A stretch of DNA of 64,000 bases from an uncultured bacterium (GCA_949296775.1 CASFQA010000002.1:98305-162304); one strand, 5' to 3'; positions 38,570 through 47,248 are shown, numbered from the stretch's first letter. A program made the numbers and translations. The notes: generated by a model from the sequence alone, not told the origin.

Positions 38570-38911
38570 ATGAAAAGGCTCAATCGCGTTAAGGCTCACC
38601 AAGATTTCGACCGAATAATCCGAAACGGTCAGAAAATAAAAACCAAAAACTTCAGCCTTAGCTATTTGCCTGCTTCTCCCGATCAGAATTACACTCGAAT
38701 CGGCATCGCCGTTGGGAAATCCAATGGCGGAGCCGTTACCCGCGTTAAGGAGAAGAGGCAAGTGAGAGCGATGCTAGCCAAGCGGAACGATTATTCGCTC
38801 CCGATCGATCTCATCATCGTCATCCGCCCCTGCTACTCGACCGAGGCGTATGAGGCAAACGAGGAAGAGCTCAACGCTTCCTTGGACCAGATAAGGGAAA
38901 AGCTCAATTGA
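38570..38911 (+). CDS. rnpA: Ribonuclease P protein component
   Basis: 113 residues. FSLSYLPASP and RIGIAVGKSNGGAVTRVKEKRQVRAML contain the region of the conserved RNR motif, but here the central residues read TRVKEKRQVR instead of xRNRxKRxxR, so Asn is replaced. The subunit helps RNase P RNA bind the pre-tRNA leader. It starts 5 nt after the rpmH stop without a clear Shine-Dalgarno and overlaps yidC. Confidence 0.93.
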   Translation: MKRLNRVKAHQDFDRIIRNGQKIKTKNFSLSYLPASPDQNYTRIGIAVGKSNGGAVTRVKEKRQVRAMLAKRNDYSLPIDLIIVIRPCYSTEAYEANEEELNASLDQIREKLN

Positions 38912-40605
38912 AACACAATAAAAAGACCAAATTGCTTGGATTCGGCGCCCTCCTCCTTGGCGGGGTGCTGCTTTCAAGCTGCACCGCGAACTTCTGCAAC
39001 GCCCAAGACAAGGCCCATATGGCTTATCCGTATGAGCAGGGCGTCACCATTTATGTCGATAAGGAAGGTTATGAAGCCGTCAAAGCCGACGAGAACCTTT
39101 CCAAATTAATCGCCGAGGAAGAGGAAAGGGGCATCGCCGGCCCCGCTTTCGTCGATGACGAAGGCAAAGCCATAAACGATAACGTTTACAAATACGTCCC
39201 CTACGAATTGGGGGCTGAGGGCCAAATCACCTTCACCGCCTCCAAGGCGAAAGGGTTGCTGCAGCCCAGCATCATCGATTCGGCTTTTTCCTCGGGCTAT
39301 GCCATTCCGAGCGTCGAGTATTGGGCCTCGATCGATGATTTCGTTTTGAATGCCGCCACTTACTTGTCGGAGAATCCAACCGCCGTTTACTCTCCGACTG
39401 CCGACGGACGCAACCAAGCTTCCGCCGATTACATCAAAGGACTTACCGTCGAGGACATTAACCCTTACGCCGAGCCTGATGAATACGGTGCTGACGGGAA
39501 GCTTTCCGAAGCCAACCCCAACAGCATTCTTCGGAATTACGGTTACGTTAAATTCACCGGAGAATCCGGAGAGTTCATGGGCTATTACAATCAATGGGCC
39601 AATATCCTCTATGGTTCGGACGAACCGGGTTTGGGGATGGATAACTGTCCAACCCAGGATTTCCTGACCGCTTACGAAAACGCCGTTTTGAACAAGGTTA
39701 ATTCCAACCGGTCGTGTATCGCCACCCAAGACGGCCTGTTCGGTCATTACGGCGCCCACAACGACTGGGAGGTCAACATATCCAAGAAATCTTGGGGTTA
39801 CGCCTGGGGGTTGGGATTCCTTGAGGGCTTGCTCGTCTACCCGGTTTCCTGGCTGGTTGATACCTTCGCCTATTCTTTCGATCCGTTGCTAAGCGGCGTC
39901 GGTCAGATCGGAGCCTTGATCCTGGTCACCATCATCGTCCGCGGCTTGTTGCTTTTGGTCACCTTCCCGACCACGATGGACACCCAAAAGATGCAGGCTT
40001 TGCAGCCTGAATTGGCTAAATTGCAGGCGAAATACCCCAACTCCAACACCAATCAAGCCGAAAAGGCCCGGATGGCGCAGGAGCAAATGGCTTTGTACAA
40101 ACGACATAAGATTCATCCGTTCCGCCAAATCCTCGTCTTAATCATTCAGTTCCCGGTCTTCATCTGCGTTTGGTCTGGCTTACAGGGTTCGGCCGCTCTC
40201 TCTTCCGGTTCGGTTTTGAACCTCAACCTATCTGATACCATTTCGTCGATTCTATTCGACGTCTCCGCCCCTCATTGGTATTACAATACCACCGGTTGGT
40301 GGACGGCTCTGATCTTATTCATACTCATGGCCGCCATTCAGATAATGTCGATGCTTTTGCCTCGGATTATCCAGAAAATCCAACTGAAAAAGCAACCGAA
40401 GCTAGGGAAGAACCCTGCGGCGAACTCGCAGCAAAAGCAGATGAAATGGGTCTCCATCTTCATCATGGGCTTCACCATTTTGATGGGCTTCTTCCTGCCG
40501 TCGGCCATGGCCGTTTACTGGTTGATCGGTGGCCTTATCTCCATCGCTCAGACCGGCATTACCCAGTTGATTATGGCGAAAGCCAAGAAAAAGAGGACTA
40601 AATAA
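38908..40605 (+). CDS. yidC: YidC/Oxa1 membrane protein insertase with large lipoprotein ectodomain
   Basis: 565 residues. The start is TTG at 38908, overlapping the rnpA stop. A lipoprotein signal ends LLGGVLLSSC with the lipobox Cys at position 25. A hydrophilic exported domain of about 260 residues precedes the membrane core, longer than in typical Gram-positive SpoIIIJ/YidC (about 260 total). The core (about 300-560) shows the positively charged VRGLLLLVTFPTT segment and QKMQALQPELAKLQAKYPN loop of the family. It inserts membrane proteins with or without SecYEG. Confidence 0.93.
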   Translation: MKHNKKTKLLGFGALLLGGVLLSSCTANFCNAQDKAHMAYPYEQGVTIYVDKEGYEAVKADENLSKLIAEEEERGIAGPAFVDDEGKAINDNVYKYVPYELGAEGQITFTASKAKGLLQPSIIDSAFSSGYAIPSVEYWASIDDFVLNAATYLSENPTAVYSPTADGRNQASADYIKGLTVEDINPYAEPDEYGADGKLSEANPNSILRNYGYVKFTGESGEFMGYYNQWANILYGSDEPGLGMDNCPTQDFLTAYENAVLNKVNSNRSCIATQDGLFGHYGAHNDWEVNISKKSWGYAWGLGFLEGLLVYPVSWLVDTFAYSFDPLLSGVGQIGALILVTIIVRGLLLLVTFPTTMDTQKMQALQPELAKLQAKYPNSNTNQAEKARMAQEQMALYKRHKIHPFRQILVLIIQFPVFICVWSGLQGSAALSSGSVLNLNLSDTISSILFDVSAPHWYYNTTGWWTALILFILMAAIQIMSMLLPRIIQKIQLKKQPKLGKNPAANSQQKQMKWVSIFIMGFTILMGFFLPSAMAVYWLIGGLISIAQTGITQLIMAKAKKKRTK

Positions 40606-41219
40606 TGAAGGAATTTACCGCGAAAACCGTTGAGGAAGCCGTAGCCGAAGCTTGCCAAGCCCTTGGCGTCAAAGAAACTTCGCTAGTCTATGGCATCAAG
40701 GAAGAGAAGAAAGGACTATTCAAGAAAAGCGCCACCATCGAAGTGTACGAAATCGAGGATGCGGCGGCTTATATTGAAGAGTATCTTCGCAATGCCTTGA
40801 AGGCGCTTGGCGTTGAGGCCACCACCGTGTCGGCCATCGAAGAAGACGTCATTAAGGTGACCATCGATTCCCCTCGGAACCCGATTGTCATCGGGAAAAA
40901 CGGCAAAACGCTCCAAGCTCTGAATGAGGTCGCCAAAGTCGCCTTGTCGACTAAGTTCCGGCATCGCTACCGCATCGTTCTCGATGTCGGCGGTTACAAA
41001 GAAGACCGCTACGCCCGCATCGCCCGCATCGCTAGGCGGGTTGCCCATGATGTTGTCCGGAGCCATGTCGATGTCTCGTTGGATCCGATGACTCCCGACG
41101 AACGGAGAGTCGTCCACAACGCGTTATCAAATTATCGCGGAGTGAAAACCGAATCCTTCGGCGAAGGGGCGAACCGGGCGGTTCATATCGAATACGTTCC
41201 TGACGAGGAAGACAAATAA
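40605..41219 (+). CDS. khpB: RNA-binding protein Jag/KhpB (KH and R3H domains)
   Basis: 204 residues. The Jag_N domain is at about 1-50 (EEAVAEACQALGVKET and the K-rich GLFKKSATIEV). A KH domain with IGKNGKTLQALNEVAKVAL is near 105-123. The R3H domain is near 145-200, with RRVAHDVVRSHVDVSLDPMTPDERRVVHNAL. It works with KhpA in post-transcriptional control of cell division and envelope growth. It overlaps the yidC stop by one base (TAATG), so it is coupled. Confidence 0.95.
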   Translation: MKEFTAKTVEEAVAEACQALGVKETSLVYGIKEEKKGLFKKSATIEVYEIEDAAAYIEEYLRNALKALGVEATTVSAIEEDVIKVTIDSPRNPIVIGKNGKTLQALNEVAKVALSTKFRHRYRIVLDVGGYKEDRYARIARIARRVAHDVVRSHVDVSLDPMTPDERRVVHNALSNYRGVKTESFGEGANRAVHIEYVPDEEDK

Positions 41220-41224
41220 AGTTC

Positions 41225-41247
41225 GGCCGTCTCAATGACGGCCTTTT
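41225..41247 (+). terminator. Intrinsic terminator after jag, abutting mnmE
   Basis: GGCCGTC (41225-41231), loop, GACGGCC (41237-41243), then TTTT. Only 6 nt remain before the mnmE start codon. Confidence 0.7.
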
Positions 41248-41253
41248 GCTATC

Positions 41254-42579
41254 ATGGAAACAATCGTAGCCTTGGCGACCCCGCCATTGAAAAGCGCCCT
41301 TGCCTTAATTCGCGTTTCCGGGGATGACGCTTTTTCGATTTCTTCGCAATTGTTTTCAAAATCATTGCAAAACATAGTTAAACCAACGTTAAAACACGGA
41401 GTTTTATCTTGGAAAAATCAAGTGATAGACGATGTGGTTTTGCTGTGTTATCCTGCCGAAAAATCTATGACCGGCGAGCCGGTTATAGAAGTTTCTTGCC
41501 ATGGTTCGATGCTAATCGCCAACCAGATAATCAACGCCTACCTCTCTAGCGGCGCTCGGTATGCAAAACCGGGCGAATTCACCTTGCGGGCGTTTCTAAA
41601 CGGCAAGATGGATTTGGTTGAGGCGGAGGCGGTAAACGACTTGATTAACGCTTCAACGGAGGCTGCGAAAGACCTTTCTTTGAAGTCGCTTAAAGGAGAG
41701 GCTTCCTCGCTGTTCGCGCCTGTAAAAGATCGAATCGCCTCCTTGTTGGCTTTGCTGGAAACGAACATCGATTTCCCTGAGTACGAAGAAATCGAGCAAG
41801 CCTCTTTTTCCGAAGTTTCCAGAGAATGCGCCTCGATCATGGATGACTTATCGTCGCTTATACGCGGCGGCGAAGAAGGAAAGATTGTCAAAGAAGGCAT
41901 AAAAATCGCGATTTTAGGCGAGCCCAACGTCGGAAAATCCTCCCTCCTAAACGCTTTGCTCGGAGAGGACAAAGCTATCGTTACGGCTATTCCAGGGACG
42001 ACTAGAGACGTTGTTGAAGGGGAATTTTCAATAGGCGGAATCCCAATCAAGTTGCTTGATACTGCCGGGATTCGCGAATCTGATGACGAGGTGGAACGCA
42101 TCGGCATCGGCAAGTCTTTGCAGGCCAAGGAGTCGGCCGATCTTATCATTGTGGTCTTAGACGCTTCGTCTGCCCCCTCAGACAAAGACGAGACATTGCT
42201 TAAAGATTGCGACCCAGGCAAAACCATCGTCGTTTATAACAAGGTCGATTTATCCAAGCCAAAGGAAGACGGAAAAATATACATATCCGCGAAGCGAAAC
42301 GAAGTAGAACCGTTGAAAAAGGCGATACTCGACCATTTGCATCTAAGCGATTCGTCTTTCTCATCCCCCTCTTTGTCAAACGATCGGCAACTAGGCTTGC
42401 TTCGGCAGGTCTACGCCTGTCTTGAGCAAGCGAAAAACGATGCTGAGGCGGAGGTTGGGATCGATTTAGTGTCATCGTTGCTGCTGAATGCCTATAATCT
42501 ATCGCGCGAATTGTTGGGGCTAGACCCGACTCTCGACCTGACCGACGAGATCTTTTCTCGTTTCTGCGTAGGTAAATAG
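41254..42579 (+). CDS. mnmE: tRNA modification GTPase MnmE
   Basis: 441 residues. The N-terminal tetrahydrofolate-binding domain opens METIVALATPPLKSALALIRVSGDDAF. A helical region surrounds the G domain with P-loop GEPNVGKSSLLNAL near 228-241, switch TTRDVVEGEF and G3 LDTAGIRE, and G4 NKVD. The last residues are FCVGK, a form of the C-terminal CIGK motif. With MnmG it builds cmnm5U34 in tRNA; mnmG is not in the window. There is no Shine-Dalgarno, and the jag terminator directly precedes the ATG, so how it is translated is unclear. Confidence 0.97.
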   Translation: METIVALATPPLKSALALIRVSGDDAFSISSQLFSKSLQNIVKPTLKHGVLSWKNQVIDDVVLLCYPAEKSMTGEPVIEVSCHGSMLIANQIINAYLSSGARYAKPGEFTLRAFLNGKMDLVEAEAVNDLINASTEAAKDLSLKSLKGEASSLFAPVKDRIASLLALLETNIDFPEYEEIEQASFSEVSRECASIMDDLSSLIRGGEEGKIVKEGIKIAILGEPNVGKSSLLNALLGEDKAIVTAIPGTTRDVVEGEFSIGGIPIKLLDTAGIRESDDEVERIGIGKSLQAKESADLIIVVLDASSAPSDKDETLLKDCDPGKTIVVYNKVDLSKPKEDGKIYISAKRNEVEPLKKAILDHLHLSDSSFSSPSLSNDRQLGLLRQVYACLEQAKNDAEAEVGIDLVSSLLLNAYNLSRELLGLDPTLDLTDEIFSRFCVGK

Positions 42580-42580
42580 C

Positions 42581-43357
42581 ATGTTTTATATCGATTCCCA
42601 TTGTCATTTAAATGAATCTAGGCTTTATCAGGAAGCCGACCGGATTATCGATTCTGCTTTCGAAGCCGGAGTTAAAACGTTGTTGGTTGTCGGGTGGGAC
42701 TTCGAATCGTCTGTTCGGGCGGTTGAACTTGCCTCTAGACGCGACGGGGTCTATGCCGCGATTGGTTTTCATCCGGAAAACCTCGATGGCATCAACGAGG
42801 ACGCGATTTCTCGAATGGCGGAACTTGCCAGCAACAAAAAAGTCATCGCCATCGGAGAGATAGGCCTCGACTATTACTGGCAATCCGACGAACAGACCAA
42901 GATTAAGCAAAAAGAATGGTTTCGCCGGCAGTTAATGTTAGCACGCGATCTCGATTTACCGGTTAGTATTCACGCAAGGGAAGCGACCCAGGATGTTTAT
43001 GACATTTTGAAGGAAATCGAGGTTCCGAGGAAAGGCGTCCTTCACTGCTATTCCGGTTCAGCGGAAATGTTGGCTGAATTTTGCAAACTCGGCTATTACT
43101 TTGGGTTCGACGGGCCTATCACCTATAAGAACGCTAAGGAACCGAAGCGGAGCTGCTTGGCTTGCCCGTTGGATCGGATATTGTCGGAAACCGACTCCCC
43201 ATATTTGCCTCCGACCCCGCATAGAGGGGAGACGAATTACCCGTCCTATATACCATTAATAGTGGAGGAAATGGCGAAAATTCATTCGAAATCCAGCGAA
43301 AATGTAGCTATAGCAATTAAAGACAATTTTCAAAAATTGTTCCACGTGAAACTATGA
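42581..43357 (+). CDS. tatD: TatD-family DNase/deacylase
   Basis: 258 residues of amidohydrolase fold: DSHCHLN near 5-11 (two metal His), GFHPEN, GEIGLDYYW near 95 with metal Glu, IHAREA, HCYSGS and SETDSPYLPP near 207. The family are metal-dependent 3'-5' DNases, some with D-aminoacyl-tRNA deacylase activity. It lies 1 nt after mnmE and before rnmV, whose start it overlaps by 4 nt. Confidence 0.95.
   Translation: MFYIDSHCHLNESRLYQEADRIIDSAFEAGVKTLLVVGWDFESSVRAVELASRRDGVYAAIGFHPENLDGINEDAISRMAELASNKKVIAIGEIGLDYYWQSDEQTKIKQKEWFRRQLMLARDLDLPVSIHAREATQDVYDILKEIEVPRKGVLHCYSGSAEMLAEFCKLGYYFGFDGPITYKNAKEPKRSCLACPLDRILSETDSPYLPPTPHRGETNYPSYIPLIVEEMAKIHSKSSENVAIAIKDNFQKLFHVKL
43338..43353. promoter_or_regulatory. 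parS: parS-like site 1, at the rnmV start
   Basis: TGTTCCACGTGAAACT: a 15/16 match to the Bacillus parS (TGTTCCACGTGAAACA) with the palindromic CACGTG core. The rnmV ATG follows directly. Confidence 0.85.
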
Positions 43358-43896
43358 AAAAGACCCCATTTCCAGCCTTAATTGTTGTTGAAGGAGCGAC
43401 AGACAAGGCTTTAATCGCGTCTTTTCTCGAATGTGAAATTGTAACGGTGAACGGTTCAGCTGTTCCACGTGAAACTTTAGAATATCTTCGGGAAGCTTCC
43501 AAAACCCGGACGATCGTTATTTTGACCGACCCTGATTATCCGGGCAAACGAATTCGGGACACCATCGCCAACTACGTTCCGTTGGCTAAGCACGCCTTTA
43601 TCCCCAAAGAAAAAGCTATCAAACGGCATAAGGTTGGCGTAGCCGAATCGGATCGTGACACGATAATGCAGGCGTTGGGCAACCTTGTCCCGGCATCAAA
43701 GGCCGAAGTCAGCGATTTGCTTTATTCCGATTTGTTGGAACTTGGCCTTGTGGGCCCCGATTCTCGAATGCGTCGGGAATGGTTGGAGAAAAAACTCCAT
43801 TTAGGATACGGCAACGGGAAAACGTTGTTGAATCGTTTGAAGGCCTGCGGTTACACCAAAGAGCAGATAAAGGAGGCGCTTAATGGATCGGAGTAA
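43354..43896 (+). CDS. rnmV: Ribonuclease M5 (5S rRNA maturase)
   Basis: 180 residues of TOPRIM family: ALIVVEGATDKALIASFL near 8-25 with the catalytic Glu, TRTIVILTDPDYPGKRIRDTIANY near 50-75 with the DxD motif, and VAESDRDTIMQALGNL. It trims 5S rRNA precursors, in Bacillus together with ribosomal protein L18. The ATG overlaps tatD by 4 nt. Two parS-like sites lie at and inside the 5' end of the gene; the second encodes residues near 37-41 (AVPRET). Confidence 0.95.
   Translation: MKKTPFPALIVVEGATDKALIASFLECEIVTVNGSAVPRETLEYLREASKTRTIVILTDPDYPGKRIRDTIANYVPLAKHAFIPKEKAIKRHKVGVAESDRDTIMQALGNLVPASKAEVSDLLYSDLLELGLVGPDSRMRREWLEKKLHLGYGNGKTLLNRLKACGYTKEQIKEALNGSE
43461..43476. promoter_or_regulatory. 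parS: parS-like site 2, inside rnmV
   Basis: A second identical copy, TGTTCCACGTGAAACT, lies 123 bp to the right of the first, within the coding sequence of rnmV. Confidence 0.85.
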
Positions 43897-44692
43897 ATAT
43901 TTTGCTCGGATCGCCGAATACAGATTGTTGGCGAAAAAAGAGGTTGGGCAAAATTTCTTGATCGATGCGGACGTCGCGTCGAGGATCGTTTCCTTGTTAG
44001 ATGTGAACCACGGCGACAAGGTGCTGGAAATCGGCTGCGGAGCTGGATCCCTAAGCTATTTTCTGACCGAAAAAGAAGCGTCGGTCGACCTCATCGACAT
44101 CGACGAAGGGCTTTTAACCAAACTGAAGGAAGATTTCACCGACAACAAATGGGTCAATATCCTTCAAGCGAACGCCATGGTTTATGACTATAGGCCATAT
44201 ACCAAAATCATCGGAAACCTCCCGTATTACATAACGTCCGGGATTATCGAAAGAGCTTTGCTTTTGGGCAGCGGCTGCACTAAATTCGTCTTCATGGTTC
44301 AGAAAGAAGCCGCCGACCGTCTATTGGCCAAGCCGAAGACCAAGGACTACTCCCCGTTGGCGGTTTTGATTCGGCTGCTGACCGAACCCAAAATCGAGTT
44401 CAAAGTTGGCCGCGCTTGCTTCGCCCCGCCACCGCACGTCGATTCGGCGGTCGTCAGTTTTTCCAGCAAAGAGGTCGACCGTGAAAAAGCCATTAAAGCT
44501 TTTAAAATAGCGACTATTTGCTTTCAAAAGCGGCGCAAAACCTTAATAAATAATTTGGAATCCATAATTAAAGACAAAGAAAAAATAAAGCAAATACTTA
44601 TTAAAAATGGATTGGATTTGGCCGTCAGGGCCGAACAATTGACCCCAGAACAATATTTATCGCTCACCGAAGAGGAAATTCTTGTAAAATAA
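43883..44692 (+). CDS. rsmA: 16S rRNA dimethyladenosine transferase KsgA/RsmA
   Basis: 269 residues. SAM motif VLEIGCGAGSLSYFL near 47-61 and catalytic NLPYYITSG near 112-120. It dimethylates the two adjacent adenines in the 3' terminal helix of 16S rRNA, a late step in 30S assembly. It overlaps rnmV by 14 nt, with the AAAGGAGG-like Shine-Dalgarno in the rnmV end; the ksgA-rnmV link is conserved in Firmicutes. Confidence 0.97.
   Translation: MDRSKYFARIAEYRLLAKKEVGQNFLIDADVASRIVSLLDVNHGDKVLEIGCGAGSLSYFLTEKEASVDLIDIDEGLLTKLKEDFTDNKWVNILQANAMVYDYRPYTKIIGNLPYYITSGIIERALLLGSGCTKFVFMVQKEAADRLLAKPKTKDYSPLAVLIRLLTEPKIEFKVGRACFAPPPHVDSAVVSFSSKEVDREKAIKAFKIATICFQKRRKTLINNLESIIKDKEKIKQILIKNGLDLAVRAEQLTPEQYLSLTEEEILVK
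44685..44690 (+). promoter_or_regulatory. Candidate -10 of ispE (near-leaderless)
   Basis: TAAAAT inside the last codons of rsmA, ending 10 nt before the ispE ATG. No Shine-Dalgarno is seen at ispE. Confidence 0.35.
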
Positions 44693-44700
44693 CTGCACAT

Positions 44701-45546
44701 ATGGACATGAAATCCTATGCGAAAATCAACGTTTCGCTCCGCGTCCTCGGAAAAAGAGAGGACGGGTATCACGACCTTGAAATGGTCAATCTCCCGATCG
44801 AACTTCATGACGTGGTTTCGGTCGAAAAAATCGCCGGCGGGGACACCTACATAGTTTGTGATGATCTTCGCTTGATGGGCTTGAAGACCAACCTTTGTCA
44901 AAAAGCCGTCGAGGCCATGAGAAATCGTTACCATTTCAAAGAAAACTTTATGATCCACATTCATAAAGAGATCCCTTTTGCCGCAGGATTGGGCGGCGGT
45001 TCTTCAAACGCCGCCTGTGTCATGATGGCGATAAACTCTTTGCTGAAACTAAAAGCCAGCATCGATGATTTGGTTGAGCTTGGTCGACCCTTGGGAGCGG
45101 ACATCCCCTTCTTTTTCTATCTGAAGCCAGCCAAAGTTACGGGAATCGGCGAGATTGTCGAGCCGATAAAATGTGACCACCCCTATTACTGTTTGCTGGT
45201 CAAGCCCGAGAAAGGCCTCTCGACGAAGGATGTTTTCGTCGCTTGCGACGAATTTGAGGCAAAACGGATCGACACCGAGGGTGTTATAAAAGGCTTGGAA
45301 AATGGCGACGATGATTTTGTTTCGCGTTCCATCGGCAACGACCTTATGCCGGCGGCTGTCAAATTGCTGCCGGAGGTTGGCGAGATCTACGCCTCCCTTA
45401 TGGACGACGGCTTTACCCTTTGCCAGATGTCGGGTTCCGGGTCGACCGTTTACGCCCTTTCGACAAACCTTAAAAAATGCAAAGAAGCCGAACGGAAATA
45501 CTCGAAGCTCGGCTATGTATCTATTCTTACTAAGACGCTTTTGTAA
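44701..45546 (+). CDS. ispE: 4-diphosphocytidyl-2-C-methyl-D-erythritol kinase
   Basis: 281 residues, GHMP kinase: SYAKINVSLRVLGKREDGYHDL near 5-26, ATP-binding IPFAAGLGGGSSNAACVMMA near 92-110 and the C-terminal MSGSGSTVYAL. It phosphorylates the 2-hydroxyl in the MEP isoprenoid pathway, showing that this pathway rather than mevalonate is used. The ATG may be at 44701 or at the second ATG at 44707, which fits the family N-terminus (MKSYAKIN) better; no Shine-Dalgarno precedes either. Confidence 0.95.
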   Translation: MDMKSYAKINVSLRVLGKREDGYHDLEMVNLPIELHDVVSVEKIAGGDTYIVCDDLRLMGLKTNLCQKAVEAMRNRYHFKENFMIHIHKEIPFAAGLGGGSSNAACVMMAINSLLKLKASIDDLVELGRPLGADIPFFFYLKPAKVTGIGEIVEPIKCDHPYYCLLVKPEKGLSTKDVFVACDEFEAKRIDTEGVIKGLENGDDDFVSRSIGNDLMPAAVKLLPEVGEIYASLMDDGFTLCQMSGSGSTVYALSTNLKKCKEAERKYSKLGYVSILTKTLL

Positions 45547-45557
45547 AGGAGTACCCC

Positions 45558-46955
45558 ATGAATAAATTTGCAATTATCCTAGCCGCTGGCAAAGGAACGA
45601 GAATGAAGAGCTTACGAAGCGATGTTTCTAAGGTCTCGTTCCCGATTTTAGGCCGTCCGATGGTCCGTTATGTCCTTGAGGCACTGAAACCGTTGGGGAT
45701 GGACGAAATCGTCACTGTCGTAGGTTTTGGTGGCGAAATGACCAAATCGGTAGTCGAAGATAGTTCGGAAGTCGTTTGGCAAAACGAACAAAAAGGCACC
45801 GGCCACGCTGTAATGATGGCTTCGGAGATCCTTGAGGATAAAGAGGGAATGACCATCATTTGCTGTGGTGACACCCCTTTATTGACCGACAAAACCTTAT
45901 CCGCCCTACTTTCCAGCCACGAAACCAACCACAACGACTTGACGATTCTGACTTCTATCGTCGACCACCCCCAAGGATACGGTAGGATTGTAAAAAAGCA
46001 CGGTCGCGTCGAACGAATCGTCGAGCAAAAAGATTGCACTCCCAAAGAGGCGGAGATCAAAGAAGTAAATGCCGGAGTCTATGTTTTCGACAACGCCGAG
46101 CTGTTCAAGGATCTCAAAAGGCTAACCCCGAATAACGCCGCTGGAGAATATTATCTTACCGACGTCATCGCCATGTTCGTGAAAGACGGCAAGAAAGTAT
46201 CGACTTTTTCTGTCGCCGACGTGAACGAAACCATGGGCGTGAACGACCGTTATCAGCTTTCTAAAGCCGCGAAAATCATCCGTCATCGGATTAATAAAGC
46301 ATTGATGCTGTCGGGGGTTTCAATCGAAGATCCTGACACCGTTTACGTTTCGCCCAACTCGGTTATCGGGCAGGACACCGTTATTCGTCCAAACACTTAT
46401 ATTCTCGATCATTCCAAGGTTGGATCCGGAAATGTCATCGGCCCGAACACCTACATCGAAAGAACGGAAATCGGGGACGACAACACAGTAGATTCGTGCC
46501 ATTTAACCGATGTAAAAGTTGGGAACAAAACCACGCTTGGGCCCTATTTCCGGGCTCGGAAAGGCGCGGTAATCCGCGACGGCGCCCACATAGGCAATTT
46601 CAACGAGCTCAAAAACGTTGATTTCGGAGAAGGCAGCAAATGCGCCCATCTTTCCTATCTTGGCGATGCGTCTATCGGCAAGGAAGTCAATATAGGGTGC
46701 GGGTCGATAATCGCCAATTACGACGGCGTTAACAAGTTCTCGTCGAGCATTGGGGGCCATGCATTCATCGGATCCGGGACAACGCTTATATCGCCTGTGA
46801 ACGTCGGCGAATACGGATTTACGGCCGCTGGATCGACCATAAATCGCGATGTCGAACCCCACGCCATGGCAATTGCCCGTTCGCGCCAAGAGAACAAAGA
46901 AGGCTATGCTGACGTCTTCCACGCCAAGGCTTTAAGCAAAAAAGAAAGCAAATAG
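45558..46955 (+). CDS. glmU: Bifunctional GlmU: GlcNAc-1-P uridyltransferase / glucosamine-1-P acetyltransferase
   Basis: 465 residues. The uridyltransferase domain begins FAIILAAGKGTRMKS near 3-17, with QKGTGHAVMMA and NAGVYVF. The C-terminal left-handed beta helix (hexapeptide repeats, about 255-440) has the acetyl-CoA region GCGSIIANYDGVNKFSSSIGGHAFIGSGTTLISPV. It makes UDP-GlcNAc for peptidoglycan and other envelope polymers, so the cell probably retains a wall. AAGGAG precedes the ATG at 7 nt spacing. Confidence 0.97.
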   Translation: MNKFAIILAAGKGTRMKSLRSDVSKVSFPILGRPMVRYVLEALKPLGMDEIVTVVGFGGEMTKSVVEDSSEVVWQNEQKGTGHAVMMASEILEDKEGMTIICCGDTPLLTDKTLSALLSSHETNHNDLTILTSIVDHPQGYGRIVKKHGRVERIVEQKDCTPKEAEIKEVNAGVYVFDNAELFKDLKRLTPNNAAGEYYLTDVIAMFVKDGKKVSTFSVADVNETMGVNDRYQLSKAAKIIRHRINKALMLSGVSIEDPDTVYVSPNSVIGQDTVIRPNTYILDHSKVGSGNVIGPNTYIERTEIGDDNTVDSCHLTDVKVGNKTTLGPYFRARKGAVIRDGAHIGNFNELKNVDFGEGSKCAHLSYLGDASIGKEVNIGCGSIIANYDGVNKFSSSIGGHAFIGSGTTLISPVNVGEYGFTAAGSTINRDVEPHAMAIARSRQENKEGYADVFHAKALSKKESK

Positions 46956-46958
46956 CCT

Positions 46959-47213
46959 ATGGTGGTAACTGAGTGTTACGGCAAGAATATCTATCTTGGC
47001 GACCAACTCGTTGGTTATATTTCCCGTTTGCCGGACGGCGACTCAGCGTGGTATATCGCCGGAAGAAAGGCAGCGCGAATGACCGCGGATGGAAAAATCG
47101 TAATAGCCGGAAAAGTAGTTGGATATATTGACGATTTTGGAGATATCTACATACAGGGTAAACGTCGTGGGCAGATAAGCCCTGGGAACGACTTACTGTT
47201 GGAGTCGCTATAA
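46959..47213 (+). CDS. Small beta-rich protein of unknown function
   Basis: 84 residues, apparently cytosolic, with no signal peptide and one Cys. Short degenerate repeats of the form GK-x-IYLG-x-x-VGYI are visible: NIYLGDQLVGYISR, KIVIAGKVVGYIDD and DIYIQGKRRGQI. They suggest three beta-hairpins like a small beta-solenoid or barrel. It starts 3 nt after glmU, ends just before a strong terminator, and is therefore likely cotranscribed. I do not recognise a family. Its position at the end of an origin-proximal operon argues that it is real. Confidence 0.7.
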   Translation: MVVTECYGKNIYLGDQLVGYISRLPDGDSAWYIAGRKAARMTADGKIVIAGKVVGYIDDFGDIYIQGKRRGQISPGNDLLLESL

Positions 47214-47222
47214 ACATTACGA

Positions 47223-47248
47223 ACCGCCTTCCAAGAAGGCGGTTTTTT
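47223..47248 (+). terminator. Intrinsic terminator after the glmU operon
   Basis: ACCGCCTTC, short loop, GAAGGCGGT, then a run of T. Confidence 0.92.

Noticed and set aside
39106-39759. 217-codon minus-strand frame
   Set aside because: Antisense of the yidC ectodomain.
41247-41255. TGC TATCAT as an extended -10 for mnmE
   Set aside because: It overlaps the start codon, so the start of transcription would fall inside the gene; it cannot explain the assigned start.
41538-42227. 229-codon minus-strand frame
   Set aside because: Antisense of mnmE, Ser/Pro-rich as expected for a shadow.
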